NCBI GenBank assembly: GCA_030433255.1
Contig: JAUIMI010000003.1
Coordinates: 1-64,000 of the forward strand
Reading direction: 5' to 3'
Origin: a bacterium
GTDB taxonomy: Bacteria; Patescibacteriota; Minisyncoccia; Phycocordibacterales; UBA1006
Length of the DNA stretch: 64,000 nt
This document shows, piece by piece, positions 1 to 9,591 of the stretch (the first letter of the stretch is position 1; the number at the start of each line of letters is the position of its first letter). The notes beneath the pieces were generated by a model. That model ran no database searches. It had not been told where the DNA came from and worked only from the letters and a program-made list of their open reading frames with translations. Position numbers and translations under genes: made by a program.

Positions 1-52
1 CAGGTAAATATACCATGCAATATGGCTGCTTATTTTCTATGATAATATCTCA

Positions 53-118
53 AACCTGGCGAAGTTCGACCTACCAGTCTAGTGCGACCGAGACGGTTCG
101 AATCCTTTTGCGGCAGCA
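53..118 (+). other. tRNA-like 3' fragment, unassigned
   Basis: A T-loop-like GGTTCGAATCC is followed by GCGGCAGCACC, resembling the 3' end of a tRNA or tmRNA. The T-stem pairs poorly, and no matching acceptor 5' strand lies between base 1 and here. It may be the 3' end of an RNA gene starting before the window, or a degenerate attachment site for the neighbouring recombinase. Low confidence. Confidence 0.2.
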
Positions 119-136
119 CCCATGTGACCCCGACCG

Positions 137-226
137 AGGTCTAGAATTTGATATATTCCATCTATAAGGAATATTGACCAGTCATGGGCTCGAAAACGAG
201 CTTATGACAGATATAATTCTAGATTT
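137..226 (+). ncRNA. Three-way-junction RNA, unknown family
   Basis: Three helices close on one another. The outer stem 137-148/215-226 has 12 pairs. Hairpin 153-159/168-174 has 7 pairs and an 8-nt loop. Hairpin 181-192/197-208 has 12 pairs and an AAAA loop. Two pairs in the outer stem and two in the long hairpin are G-U on the + strand, which favours a + strand transcript. A terminator follows at 250-277. I do not recognise a known RNA family. Confidence 0.4.
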
Positions 227-249
227 GGTACAAAGGTTACACCAATAGA

Positions 250-277
250 AAAAAACACTCCCTAGAGAGTGTTTTTT
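250..277. terminator. Bidirectional intrinsic terminator
   Basis: A CACTC/GAGTG stem is flanked by an A run and a T run. It can end the + strand RNA upstream and the recombinase transcript on the minus strand, whose stop codon lies at its edge. Confidence 0.75.
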
Positions 278-1609
278 CTATTTCTCAAGATAAATCTTTT
301 TCTCTTTCAGCATTAATCGACTCTTAAGATGATCTAGTAATTCTCGTTTCTTTTCGATAGGTTTTTTCTTAAGAATAAACTTTGCATAGTTTCGAATATC
401 AATTTCTTTAACTTTTGTTTTTGTCGTTTCTTTACCTAGTATTGCTTCTTGGAATTCATTGTGTGCCTCGAGTGCTTGTTTGATCTCGTCTTTCATTCCT
501 ATCTCATCAAAGGAAATGGTATCGAATAAGTTTATGAGTTGTTCTATTAATTCAGTCTCTCGTATGTATCCACATGAGCAGTTTTTATCATTAAACTTCG
601 TACAACCATAGTAGACGTACCTACGGACAATCCCGTTCTTTTGTTTCTTGAATTTTTCATCGGCGGTGATACCTGATCCACATAAGCCGCATGTCATTAA
701 TCGTGTAAAAGCAAATTCTTTCTTTCGTACATTTTGTGCACTTCCGATCTTGATTTGTTTTTGAACTTGTAGGTACAAGTCTTTGGTTATGATCGGTGTA
801 TGTTTTCCTTTGTACCAATTACCACTTCCTTTTGGATATTCAAATTCTCCATAGTAGAAGGTATTTTTGAGAATGATGTATACATTACTCAAGGTAAGAT
901 GTTTACCGTTCTTGGTTCTGAAATCTAGTTCATCTCGAAGCCAATGAAATACTTTTCTTCCTGACCATCCATTGTGAGCAACTTTTTCATATATTTGTTT
1001 GATGGTTGATGCTCGCAATTCATCAACAACAACTTCACATTTCTTATTCCTATCAGGGTTAGGTAGGTATCCTGTTGGCGGCACTGATGGCCATAATCCC
1101 ATCTCACAGCGTGCTCGTAATCCTCGTTTTACATTTACCATTTTATTATCATTCTCTAGCTTTGCTTGTGAACCTAGAATCATGAGAAGAAATTTCTCAT
1201 TTGGGTTGTTGGTAAATGTTTGACTATAGGTTCGGATAACCTTTAATAGCTTTTGATCCATTAAATCTACCACCGCACCCAAATCTCCAGCGTTACGACT
1301 CAATCGATCAGGTGCCCATGTTAAGATTCCATTAAATTTTTCTTCTTTGATTTCCTTGATTAACTCATTATAGATCGGTCGTTTTCCAACCGACTTTGAA
1401 GAATGTGATTCACGTTTGATTTCAACTATCTCTAATCCTTCGCGTTCAGCGAGGGCGAGCATTTCTTTAACCTGCGACTCAATTGACAGTGCTTGTTTAT
1501 CCTCTTGCTCAGTTGATTTACGAGCATAGAGACAATACTTAATTTTCTCTGGTTGCACTTGTGATGCTATTTCTACATCTGTTTGTTCTACTATGTTACT
1601 CATACACAA
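278..1609 (-). CDS. Large serine recombinase (site-specific integrase)
   Basis: A 443-aa serine recombinase. The N-terminal resolvase domain begins with YARKSTEQ, holding the catalytic serine, and continues through a recombinase domain (about residues 170-290). A zinc ribbon follows (CGLCGSG, later CSCGYIRE), then a C-terminal helical region. Such enzymes integrate or excise mobile elements between short attB/attP sites. It is transcribed away from the XRE/type I operon and probably marks one edge of the accessory region. The attachment sites could not be identified. MCMSN and the next in-frame ATG (MSN) are both possible starts. Confidence 0.9.
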   Translation of the reverse strand: MCMSNIVEQTDVEIASQVQPEKIKYCLYARKSTEQEDKQALSIESQVKEMLALAEREGLEIVEIKRESHSSKSVGKRPIYNELIKEIKEEKFNGILTWAPDRLSRNAGDLGAVVDLMDQKLLKVIRTYSQTFTNNPNEKFLLMILGSQAKLENDNKMVNVKRGLRARCEMGLWPSVPPTGYLPNPDRNKKCEVVVDELRASTIKQIYEKVAHNGWSGRKVFHWLRDELDFRTKNGKHLTLSNVYIILKNTFYYGEFEYPKGSGNWYKGKHTPIITKDLYLQVQKQIKIGSAQNVRKKEFAFTRLMTCGLCGSGITADEKFKKQKNGIVRRYVYYGCTKFNDKNCSCGYIRETELIEQLINLFDTISFDEIGMKDEIKQALEAHNEFQEAILGKETTKTKVKEIDIRNYAKFILKKKPIEKKRELLDHLKSRLMLKEKKIYLEK

Positions 1610-1750
1610 CCATTAATGACGCAACAGCTTTGACGAGTCTAGGGCGTCTTAGGTACATAGAGTTGATAACTAGATATTAATTTGTGTGTATTTAAACCAA
1701 AAACCTCCTCGGCTTGCTGCGGGAGTTTTTATATCTTTTTAGTAGATATA

Positions 1751-1783
1751 TGTTGTTTTTTAATACAACAGATGTGATATACT
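1751..1783 (+). promoter_or_regulatory. Promoter and operator-like dyad of XRE regulator
   Basis: A -10 box TATACT (1778-1783) ends 6 nt before the ATG at 1790. Just upstream, TGTTGT and ATACAACA (1751-1770) form an inverted repeat, a plausible operator for autoregulation by the XRE protein. The -35 element is weak. Confidence 0.45.
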
Positions 1784-1789
1784 CTATAT

Positions 1790-1996
1790 ATGAAGGATGA
1801 CGCCATAAGATTAGGAAAAAATCTAAGAAAAATACGAACAGAAAAAAAGATTACTCAAATAGAAATTGCTAAACGGTTAGACGTAGATCGATCATTTATC
1901 AGCAATATCGAAAATGGAAAAAGTAATTCAACTCTTTCAACGATTACTAGCCTAGCAAAAGCCCTTGAAGTACCAACAAGCGAGCTTTTAAAATAA
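1790..1996 (+). CDS. XRE-family transcriptional regulator (HTH)
   Basis: A 68-aa protein made almost entirely of one helix-turn-helix domain: GKNLRKIRTEKKITQIEIA, then DRSFISNIENGKSN as recognition helix and turn. It lies 6 bp before hsdM and probably controls the restriction-modification operon, like the controller proteins known for other such systems. The mRNA is likely leaderless. The operator target is an inference. Confidence 0.85.
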   Translation: MKDDAIRLGKNLRKIRTEKKITQIEIAKRLDVDRSFISNIENGKSNSTLSTITSLAKALEVPTSELLK

Positions 1997-2002
1997 ATAA
2001 TT

Positions 2003-3523
2003 ATGACAACAAAAAACACACCAAAAAATAATAAAAATTTCGAACAGCAACTATTCAAAGCTGCTGATAAGCTACGAAAAAATATTGATGCCGCTGAATA
2101 CAAATACGTTGTACTTGGTCTTGTATTTTTGAAATATATTTCAGAATCATTTGAAGAGTTGTATGAAGAATTAAAAAAGGATGAGTTTTCTGATCCTGAA
2201 GATAGAGATGAGTACCTTGCAAAACATGTTTTCTTTGTACCAAAAGAAGCTCGCTGGGAACACATTCATGCGAGTGCAAAATTACCAAGCATTGGTCAAA
2301 TTATTGACGATGCCATGGATTCAATTGAACGAGAAAACAAACAGCTAAAAAATGTTCTTCCAAAAGTATATGGAAAAGCAAACCTCGACAAGGCCTCACT
2401 CGGATCATTGATCGATCTAATTTCAGATACAGAATTACAAGCAGAAGGCCAGAACTCAAAAGACCTTTTTGGTCGTGTATATGAATATTTTCTTGGTGAA
2501 TTTGCAAATGCTGAAGGTAAAAAAGGTGGTCAATTCTATACACCAAAATCAATCGTAAAATTAATGGTTGAAATGATTGAACCATACAAAGGGCGCGTAT
2601 ATGATCCAGCAGCAGGTTCAGGAGGGATGTTTATCATGTCTGAAAAATTTGTTCAAGAGCACCAAGGGCGAATCGAAGATCTAACTATCTATGGACAAGA
2701 GTCTAATCAGACAACATGGAAATTATCAAAGATGAACCTTGCTATTCGAAATATCGATTCACAGAATGTTCTTTGGAATACAGAGGGGTCATTCTTGAAA
2801 GATGCACATCCTGATTTGAAAGCCGACTATATTATCGCCAATCCACCGTTCAATCAAAAAGACTGGGGTGTTGATATTCTGGCAGATGATGCACGTTGGA
2901 AATACGGAACGCCACCGTCAGGAAACGCCAACTACGGATGGATTCAGCACATGTTGTACCACCTTGCGCCAAATGGAATCATGGCAACTGTTCTGGCGAA
3001 TGGATCATTATCATCAAATAGTGGTAGTGAGGGTGACATACGAAAAAGTCTCATTGAAAATGATCTGGTAGAGTGTATCGTCGCGTTACCAAAACAGCTG
3101 TTTTATAATACCGGAATTCCTGCATGTATCTGGTTTCTGCGCCGCGAAAGAAAGGTTCGTAATAAAGAGGTTCTATTTATTGACGCGTCAGAAATGGGAT
3201 TCATGGCAGATCGTACCCATCGCGAATTTACCGATGAAGATATGACAAAAATTGCCGACACCTATCACAACTGGAGAAAGTCAGACAATTATGAGGACAT
3301 AAAAGGTTTCTGTAAATCAGCCGATATGGCAGAGGTCGAAAAACACAGTTACGTACTGACCCCAGGACGCTATGTCGGTATTCCTGATGAGGAAGATGAC
3401 GGTATTCCTTTTGAAGATAAGATGGCAGAACTGACAGAGAAACTTTCTGATCAAATGAATCAGGAAGAGATTTTGAATGCAGAGATTAGAAAGCAGTTAA
3501 AAAACGTTGGTTTTGATTTATAA
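2003..3523 (+). CDS. hsdM: Type I restriction-modification methyltransferase subunit HsdM
   Basis: A 506-aa N6-adenine methyltransferase subunit. An N-terminal HsdM helical domain (about 10-140) precedes the catalytic domain, with DPAAGSGGMF as the AdoMet-binding motif and ANPPF as the catalytic NPPF motif. It methylates host sites and forms the core complex with HsdS. It is the first large gene of an hsdM-hsdS-OLD-hsdR operon with spacers under 10 bp. Base composition is visibly less AT-rich than the downstream cassette. Confidence 0.95.
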   Translation: MTTKNTPKNNKNFEQQLFKAADKLRKNIDAAEYKYVVLGLVFLKYISESFEELYEELKKDEFSDPEDRDEYLAKHVFFVPKEARWEHIHASAKLPSIGQIIDDAMDSIERENKQLKNVLPKVYGKANLDKASLGSLIDLISDTELQAEGQNSKDLFGRVYEYFLGEFANAEGKKGGQFYTPKSIVKLMVEMIEPYKGRVYDPAAGSGGMFIMSEKFVQEHQGRIEDLTIYGQESNQTTWKLSKMNLAIRNIDSQNVLWNTEGSFLKDAHPDLKADYIIANPPFNQKDWGVDILADDARWKYGTPPSGNANYGWIQHMLYHLAPNGIMATVLANGSLSSNSGSEGDIRKSLIENDLVECIVALPKQLFYNTGIPACIWFLRRERKVRNKEVLFIDASEMGFMADRTHREFTDEDMTKIADTYHNWRKSDNYEDIKGFCKSADMAEVEKHSYVLTPGRYVGIPDEEDDGIPFEDKMAELTEKLSDQMNQEEILNAEIRKQLKNVGFDL

Positions 3524-3527
3524 GATT

Positions 3528-4778
3528 ATGTCTAAAAATAATATAACAATAAAAAAGAACATTCCTGAAGGATGGAAGGAGACAACGTTAGGAGAAGTCT
3601 CAAAAGTACAAACTGGTCCTTTTGGAAGCCAGCTAAAAAATGAACAGTATATTATTGGGGGAACTCCAGTTATTACTGTTGAGCATATAAAAGATTTTAG
3701 GATTAAGAAATTTGATTACCCAAGTGTTACAGACGAAGATAAAAAGCGATTATCAAAATATTTATTGAAAGAAGGAGATATTGTTTTCACAAGAGTAGGT
3801 TCGGTTGACTTGAGTGCTTATGTCGACAAGTTGCAAGATGAATGGATGTTCTCGTCTAGAATGCTATCTGTTAGGACAAATGATGAGGTTGATTCTAGAT
3901 TTTTAAGTTACTTTTTTAGACAGAATACCTTTAGAAAATATATTTACAGAATCTCAGTCGGTGCCACAATGCCATCTATAAATACAAGCATACTAAAAAG
4001 TATCCCTATTTCTTATCCATCATTATTAACAGAACAAAAAGCCATCGCTGATATTCTTTTATCATTTGATGATAAAATCGAGCTGCTTCATGAGCAAAAC
4101 AAAACTCTTGAAGAAACTGCACAAACTATTTTTAAAGAATGGTTTGGGAAATATTCAGTTGATAGACCTGAGGAATTTCCTCAGGGGTGGAGGGTTGAAA
4201 ATATTGGTGAAAAGAATTTTTCAGAAGTTATCGGTAGTGGAATTGAAAAATTTGATGGCGAAAAAATATATTTAGCTACAGCAGATGTGAGTCACAACAA
4301 TATTACCAATATAGATACGAAAATCACGTATGAGAACAGAGCTTCACGCGCCAACATACAACCAGTCGAAAAAAGTATATTTTTTGCAAAAATGCAGGAT
4401 AGTAGAAAATTGTTAATGTTTGATGATTTTTCTAAGAATAATATTGAAAATATGATTCTTTCAACAGGTTTTGCTGGGATAAAAACAACAGAGATCTCTC
4501 ACTATTATTTATGGAACTTTGTTTTAAGTTCTCAGTTCGACAATCTGATAAATAACTTGGCAAATGGGGCTGTTCAAGTCGCTCTAAATAACACATCACT
4601 GAAGAAAATTGAAATTATTGTACCTGATGATGAAGTGTTGAAAAATTTTAGCAAAATAGTAAAACCATTATTTAAAAAGATTTTTACTAATAAATCACAG
4701 ATTCAATCTCTTGAAAAAACTCGTGATACTTTGTTGCCTAAACTAATGAAGGGTGATGTTAGGATTAATTCAAAATAA
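3528..4778 (+). CDS. hsdS: Type I restriction-modification specificity subunit HsdS
   Basis: A 416-aa specificity subunit with two target-recognition domains. The first runs from about PEGWKETTLGEVS to a conserved helix near EQKAIADILLSFDDKIELL; the second starts near PQGWRVENIG and ends with a second spacer helix before TLLPKLMKGDV. It sets the bipartite DNA target of the complex. I start at the ATG at 3528 (MSKNNITI) because the earlier ATG overlaps the hsdM end. HsdS genes often vary by domain shuffling. Confidence 0.93.
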   Translation: MSKNNITIKKNIPEGWKETTLGEVSKVQTGPFGSQLKNEQYIIGGTPVITVEHIKDFRIKKFDYPSVTDEDKKRLSKYLLKEGDIVFTRVGSVDLSAYVDKLQDEWMFSSRMLSVRTNDEVDSRFLSYFFRQNTFRKYIYRISVGATMPSINTSILKSIPISYPSLLTEQKAIADILLSFDDKIELLHEQNKTLEETAQTIFKEWFGKYSVDRPEEFPQGWRVENIGEKNFSEVIGSGIEKFDGEKIYLATADVSHNNITNIDTKITYENRASRANIQPVEKSIFFAKMQDSRKLLMFDDFSKNNIENMILSTGFAGIKTTEISHYYLWNFVLSSQFDNLINNLANGAVQVALNNTSLKKIEIIVPDDEVLKNFSKIVKPLFKKIFTNKSQIQSLEKTRDTLLPKLMKGDVRINSK

Positions 4779-4780
4779 TT

Positions 4781-6406
4781 ATGAATATCAAAGAGATTAC
4801 TATAAAAAATTTCCGTTCAGTGAAAGAAAAAGAGGGCCTATCACCCAACACCTTTAATATTTTGGTTGGGCAAAATAATCATGGGAAAACAAACTTTTTT
4901 GACGCTTTGAATTGGTTTTTTAATGGATTTGCAAGAGGTGAGGATAAAGAAAAACTAATCTTTTCAGAAGCAAATTCTGAAGCGGAGGATATTTTGGTAG
5001 AGGTAGTTTTTAGTGGACTTCAAGAGGCTATTGAAAACATGTCTAATCAAGGACATAAAAAGAAGTTGGGGGAAATTTTTGGAAGTGTAGATGAGATAAC
5101 AATAAGAAGAACAACGAATTATAAAGATGGAAAACAAAGACAGCTTCTGAATCCTAATGCTGGCGAGTGGGAAGATCCGATAGGGCGAGATACAGCGTGG
5201 AAAGACTTACTGCCTCATCTTGAATATATTCATACAAAGGTAACTTTGGATGATATTGGAGGGTATAAAAGTAAAAGTCCTATTTCAGAAATGTTGTCAG
5301 GGGTTTTAACCTCAATTATTGAAACTGATACGAAATATGTTGAATTAAAAGACAAATTTAAAGAATTATTTGGAAATGACACATCAGAAGTAAGAACAAA
5401 ATTAAATGAAATTAGTGGAAAAGTTGAAGTCTATCTCAAAAAACAATTTCCAGACGATACATCTGTGAAATTCAATGTTGATATTCCAGAATTTACAGAT
5501 TTACTAAAAAAATTCTCTACTGAGGTAAATGATGGTGTCCCTACATTAGTAGAAGAAAAAGGAGATGGAATGCAAAGAGCTGTAATGCTCTCAATAATTC
5601 AAGCTTATGCAGATTTTAGAAAGGAGAATGATATTGCAAAAAAATTTATTTTTTTAATTGATGAAGCAGAATTGCATTTGCACCCGTCGGCACAAAGAGC
5701 CTTGAAAAAAGCATTGCTCGATATATCAGAGAATGGAGATCAGGTTTTTGTAAATACTCACTCATCAGTACTGGTAGCAGATGAGGATCAAAGACAATCA
5801 GTTTTCAAGGTAGAAAAAATAGATAAACAAACCCAAATTGTAATTGCTGATGAGGTAATGAAAATGAATATTATTTATGACCTTCTCGGAGGAAGCCCAT
5901 CAGATTTACTTTTACCATCTAACTTTCTCATTGTTGAAGGACAAGCGGAATTTCATTTTTTAGATATTATAATCAGGAGATTTTATAAAGATCAGTTTGG
6001 AAAAATTAAAATTCTTTTTGCGAGAGGTGATATTGTAGAGCAAGAGAAAAGATATATCAGAGTTGCGGAAACCTATATTCCTTTGAACAATCCAATTTAC
6101 AAAGAAAAAGTTATTTTTATTTTTGATAAACCAAACACATCTATCCAAGACAAATACGATGAATTTAAAAAGGCTCATCCATATTTAATAGACAACGAAC
6201 ATCTTCATCAACTACCAACCGAAACACTAGAAGGTTATTATCCAGATGGTTGGAAAAAGACGAAAGCAGAAATGGAAAACCAAAATTTATCAAAAGTTCC
6301 ATATGCAGAAACAGTAGCACGAGAAATTACTCAAGAAGAATTCGAGCAAAATATGACTGTACTAAAAACAGCTCTTGGGAAAGCTATTGAGAAAGGGTTT
6401 AAGTAA
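4781..6406 (+). CDS. OLD-family-like ATPase with TOPRIM-like C-terminus
   Basis: A 541-aa AAA/SMC-like ATPase. The Walker A region is GQNNHGKTN (about residue 30). A signature-like segment, GDGMQRAVMLS, and a Walker B region, FLIDEAELHLHPSAQ, follow, with an NTHSS histidine switch. The C-terminal part has FLIVEGQAEFHFL, like the glutamate start of the OLD TOPRIM nuclease domain, and IFIFDKPNT where other members have a DxD; the second Asp is absent here. It sits between hsdS and hsdR in the same operon, suggesting an added defence activity or regulation of restriction. Nuclease activity is uncertain. Confidence 0.8.
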   Translation: MNIKEITIKNFRSVKEKEGLSPNTFNILVGQNNHGKTNFFDALNWFFNGFARGEDKEKLIFSEANSEAEDILVEVVFSGLQEAIENMSNQGHKKKLGEIFGSVDEITIRRTTNYKDGKQRQLLNPNAGEWEDPIGRDTAWKDLLPHLEYIHTKVTLDDIGGYKSKSPISEMLSGVLTSIIETDTKYVELKDKFKELFGNDTSEVRTKLNEISGKVEVYLKKQFPDDTSVKFNVDIPEFTDLLKKFSTEVNDGVPTLVEEKGDGMQRAVMLSIIQAYADFRKENDIAKKFIFLIDEAELHLHPSAQRALKKALLDISENGDQVFVNTHSSVLVADEDQRQSVFKVEKIDKQTQIVIADEVMKMNIIYDLLGGSPSDLLLPSNFLIVEGQAEFHFLDIIIRRFYKDQFGKIKILFARGDIVEQEKRYIRVAETYIPLNNPIYKEKVIFIFDKPNTSIQDKYDEFKKAHPYLIDNEHLHQLPTETLEGYYPDGWKKTKAEMENQNLSKVPYAETVAREITQEEFEQNMTVLKTALGKAIEKGFK

Positions 6407-6413
6407 AACTATT

Positions 6414-9400
6414 ATGAAAATCAACGAAAACACAATCGAACAATCATTTATACAACAGCTTGTTGATCAGCACGGTTATGAGTATTTTTATGGTCCTGAT
6501 ATTGCGCCATATTCTGATAATCCACAACGCGAGAATTTTGAATCAGTTATTTTAGAACAGGTTTTGAAATCTGCAATTGACCGTCTAAATCCTAATGTTT
6601 CTGAATCTGCAAAGACTGAGGCATTCCAAAAAGTCATCAATCTAGGGACTAATGACCTCATGGAAAATAACGAACGATTTCATAATTACCTGACCAATGG
6701 AATTACGGTGACCGAAACGATTGATGGAGCCGAACGTGGTATTGATGTGCAGTTGATTGATGTGCAAAATCCAGAGAACAATACCTTTTGGGTAGTGAAT
6801 CAATTGGTGGTACGAGAAAATAATAATGAGAAACGCTATGATATGGTGATTTATATCAACGGACTGCCACTGGTATTTATCGAGCTGAAAAACGCAGCTG
6901 ATGAAAAGGCTACCTTACACAAGGCGTACACTCAAATTCAGAATTACAAAAAAGCGACACCAAGTATTTTTTACTACAACGCGCTGTGTGTTATTTCCGA
7001 TGGAATTGATGCACGAACATCTAGCGTATCTGCACCATATTCACGTTATCTGGCATGGAAATCACCAAATAAAGAATCAGTAGTACAGACGGAATTACAG
7101 GTGCTGGGTGAATATATGCTCAAGCCTTCTGTTCTGCTAAACCTAATCCGCTACTGTACCGTTTTTGAATCTGAAGAAATAAAAAACGAAGCAGGAGTAA
7201 AATCAATTGTAAAGATCAAAAAAGTTGCTGCCTATCATCAATATTATGCGGTAGAAAAAGCCGTCACCGAGACTGTGCGTGCAACGCATGCTGACGCGGG
7301 TGATCGAAAGGTTGGTGTCGTATGGCACACCCAAGGATCAGGAAAATCATTGTCGATGGTGTTTTATGCAGGACAAGTCATCACACACCCTGAGATGAAA
7401 AATCCAACCTTGGTTATTTTGACTGATCGGAATGATTTGGATGATCAGTTATTTGGAACCTTTGGTAATTGTCAGCAATTACTGCGTCAAAAGCCACAGC
7501 AGGCAGAGAGCCGAGACCATCTGAAAGAACTACTAAATGTTTCAGGTGGTGGAGTTATCTTTACGACAATTCAAAAGTTCGCTCCTGCTGAAGGTAATAT
7601 ATTTGATACCTTGTCTGAACGATCAAATATTGTTGTCGTGGCTGACGAGGCACACCGCAGTCAGTATGGATTCAAGGGACGTGTTGTTGAAACTGATGAC
7701 GGTTCAGAGATTCGTTATGGAAATGCGAAATATATCCGTGACGCTATTCCTAATGCCAGCTACATAGGATTCACTGGAACACCTATTGAAAAGGAAGATA
7801 AGTCTACCTTGGGAGTATTTGGTGACTATATTGATATCTATGACATTAAACAGGCGGTTGATGATGGTGCAACCGTACCTATTAGTTACGAATCACGATT
7901 GGTGAAAATCAAAATGAACGAAGAAGTTGCAACTATGATTGATAGTGACATTGATGCAATTGATGGCGCGACACCAGAGCAAATTGAAAAAGCTAAGAAG
8001 AAAAATGCGAGTTTGGAAAAGGTAGTTGGTCATGCTGATCGTGTTGCTGATGTGGCGCAGGATATGGTGCATCATTTTGAAGCTCGCCAAGAAGTATTTG
8101 AAGGTAAAGCTATGTTCGTTGCTATGTCACGGCAGATTTGTGTTGATATGTACAATGCGATTGTTTCTTTGCGGCCAGACTGGCACCACGATGATTTAGA
8201 TAAAGGGGCTATCAAGATCATTATGACCAGTTCATCAGATGATCCTGTTAGTTTCCAACCGCACCATACTACAAAGCAACAGCGAAAAGACCTCGCTGTT
8301 CGCATGAAAGATCCACATGACCCGCTAAAAATTGTGATTGTCCGCGACATGTGGCTGACAGGTTTTGATGCGCCGAGTATGCACACCATGTATATTGATA
8401 AGAAAATGCAGGGTGCCAATTTGATGCAGGCAATTGCTCGTGTGAATCGCGTATATAAAGACAAACCAGGAGGACTGATTGTTGACTATATTGGTATTGG
8501 GCAAGATTTGCGTGCAGCTATGGCGGTGTATCTAGAGAGTGGTGGTGAAGGAGAATCGATTGTTGATATTGCAGAATCTATCGCAGGAATGAAAGAAAAA
8601 TTCGAAGTTATCGAACAGATGTTCCATGGTTTTGATTATAAAGAATACTTTACAGCAGATGTAGGACGAAAGCTTCAAGTGTTGCTTGCGGCACAAAACT
8701 TTATCTTAGAAGATGACGGGTTGCGAGATAGGTTTTTAAAAGAGATTAGCTTACTATCAAAACTCTTTGCGATGTCGATTCCATCTGACGAAGTAAATGC
8801 TATTAAAGACTATGTGGCATTTTTCCAAGCAGTACAATCACGTATCAATAAATTTGAAGGCTCAGGAGTGCTTTCTGATCGACAGGTAGATACAGCAGTA
8901 AAACAAATTGTTGATGAGGCTCTGGCGAGTGATGGGGTGGTGGATATTTTTCAAGCAGCAGGTATTAAAACCCCATCGGTGAGCATTCTTTCTGATGAAT
9001 TCTTATTAGAGGTTAAAAATATGCAACAGAAGAATGTTGCTTTTGAGTTATTGAAAAAGCTTCTTTCTGATGAGGTTCGCCTACGTAAAACAAAGAATAT
9101 TTCACAGGGAAAGAAATTTTCAGAAATGTTAGAAAACATTATCAAGCGATATCACAATAACCAGATTGATTCGGCTCAGGTTTTGGAAGAGTTATCAGGT
9201 ATGGCTCGTGAAATGCGCCTTGAAGACAACAAAGCGGAAGAACTTGGACTAACATCCGAAGAATATGCTTTCTACACCGTCCTGGCTGATAACGAATCAA
9301 CGAGTATGCTTGATGATCAACAGATGAAAGAGCTGATTCACATGGTTACAGAAACGGTTCGTAAGAATGCAACAATTGATTGGGAAAAAATGGAAGCAAA

Positions 9401-9530
9401 ACGAGCAACTTTGCGACTTGCTGTTAAAAAAATACTGATGAAATATGGCTATCCACCTGATTTAGCACGAATCGAGGCTGATAAGGTATTAGCTCAAAGT
9501 GAATTGTTAGCCCATGAGTTAAGAAAATAA
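6414..9530 (+). CDS. hsdR: Type I restriction endonuclease subunit HsdR
   Basis: A 1038-aa motor and nuclease subunit. An N-terminal PD-(D/E)xK nuclease region contains PLVFIELKNA. The superfamily-2 helicase core has WHTQGSGKSLSM as Walker A, VVADEAHRSQYG as the DEAH box, FTGTP as motif III, and ARVNRVY as motif VI. A long C-terminal helical region binds the HsdM/HsdS core in this family. The ATG at 6414 (MKINENT) is chosen because the longer ORF overlaps the preceding gene. It is the last gene of the operon, and a terminator follows. Confidence 0.95.
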   Translation: MKINENTIEQSFIQQLVDQHGYEYFYGPDIAPYSDNPQRENFESVILEQVLKSAIDRLNPNVSESAKTEAFQKVINLGTNDLMENNERFHNYLTNGITVTETIDGAERGIDVQLIDVQNPENNTFWVVNQLVVRENNNEKRYDMVIYINGLPLVFIELKNAADEKATLHKAYTQIQNYKKATPSIFYYNALCVISDGIDARTSSVSAPYSRYLAWKSPNKESVVQTELQVLGEYMLKPSVLLNLIRYCTVFESEEIKNEAGVKSIVKIKKVAAYHQYYAVEKAVTETVRATHADAGDRKVGVVWHTQGSGKSLSMVFYAGQVITHPEMKNPTLVILTDRNDLDDQLFGTFGNCQQLLRQKPQQAESRDHLKELLNVSGGGVIFTTIQKFAPAEGNIFDTLSERSNIVVVADEAHRSQYGFKGRVVETDDGSEIRYGNAKYIRDAIPNASYIGFTGTPIEKEDKSTLGVFGDYIDIYDIKQAVDDGATVPISYESRLVKIKMNEEVATMIDSDIDAIDGATPEQIEKAKKKNASLEKVVGHADRVADVAQDMVHHFEARQEVFEGKAMFVAMSRQICVDMYNAIVSLRPDWHHDDLDKGAIKIIMTSSSDDPVSFQPHHTTKQQRKDLAVRMKDPHDPLKIVIVRDMWLTGFDAPSMHTMYIDKKMQGANLMQAIARVNRVYKDKPGGLIVDYIGIGQDLRAAMAVYLESGGEGESIVDIAESIAGMKEKFEVIEQMFHGFDYKEYFTADVGRKLQVLLAAQNFILEDDGLRDRFLKEISLLSKLFAMSIPSDEVNAIKDYVAFFQAVQSRINKFEGSGVLSDRQVDTAVKQIVDEALASDGVVDIFQAAGIKTPSVSILSDEFLLEVKNMQQKNVAFELLKKLLSDEVRLRKTKNISQGKKFSEMLENIIKRYHNNQIDSAQVLEELSGMAREMRLEDNKAEELGLTSEEYAFYTVLADNESTSMLDDQQMKELIHMVTETVRKNATIDWEKMEAKRATLRLAVKKILMKYGYPPDLARIEADKVLAQSELLAHELRK

Positions 9531-9563
9531 ATACTTCGCAAGACCCTCTTACTAAGTTAAGCT

Positions 9564-9591
9564 AATAGCACCCATATCTATGGGTGTTATT
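9564..9591. terminator. Bidirectional terminator between convergent operons
   Basis: A stem of AATAGCACCCA with TGGGTGTTATT lies between hsdR and the opposing 494-aa gene. Confidence 0.65.

Noticed and set aside
1-118. Possible tmRNA (ssrA) 3' end
   Set aside because: The T-stem has a mismatch and a weak pair, the CCA would need an extra-base correction, and no tag-peptide frame is visible. Kept only as a low-confidence tRNA-like fragment.
1700-1733. Terminator-like hairpin before the XRE promoter
   Set aside because: AAAACCTCC and GGGAGTTTT pair with a mismatch and wobble on either strand; no upstream + strand gene is visible, so it is not called.
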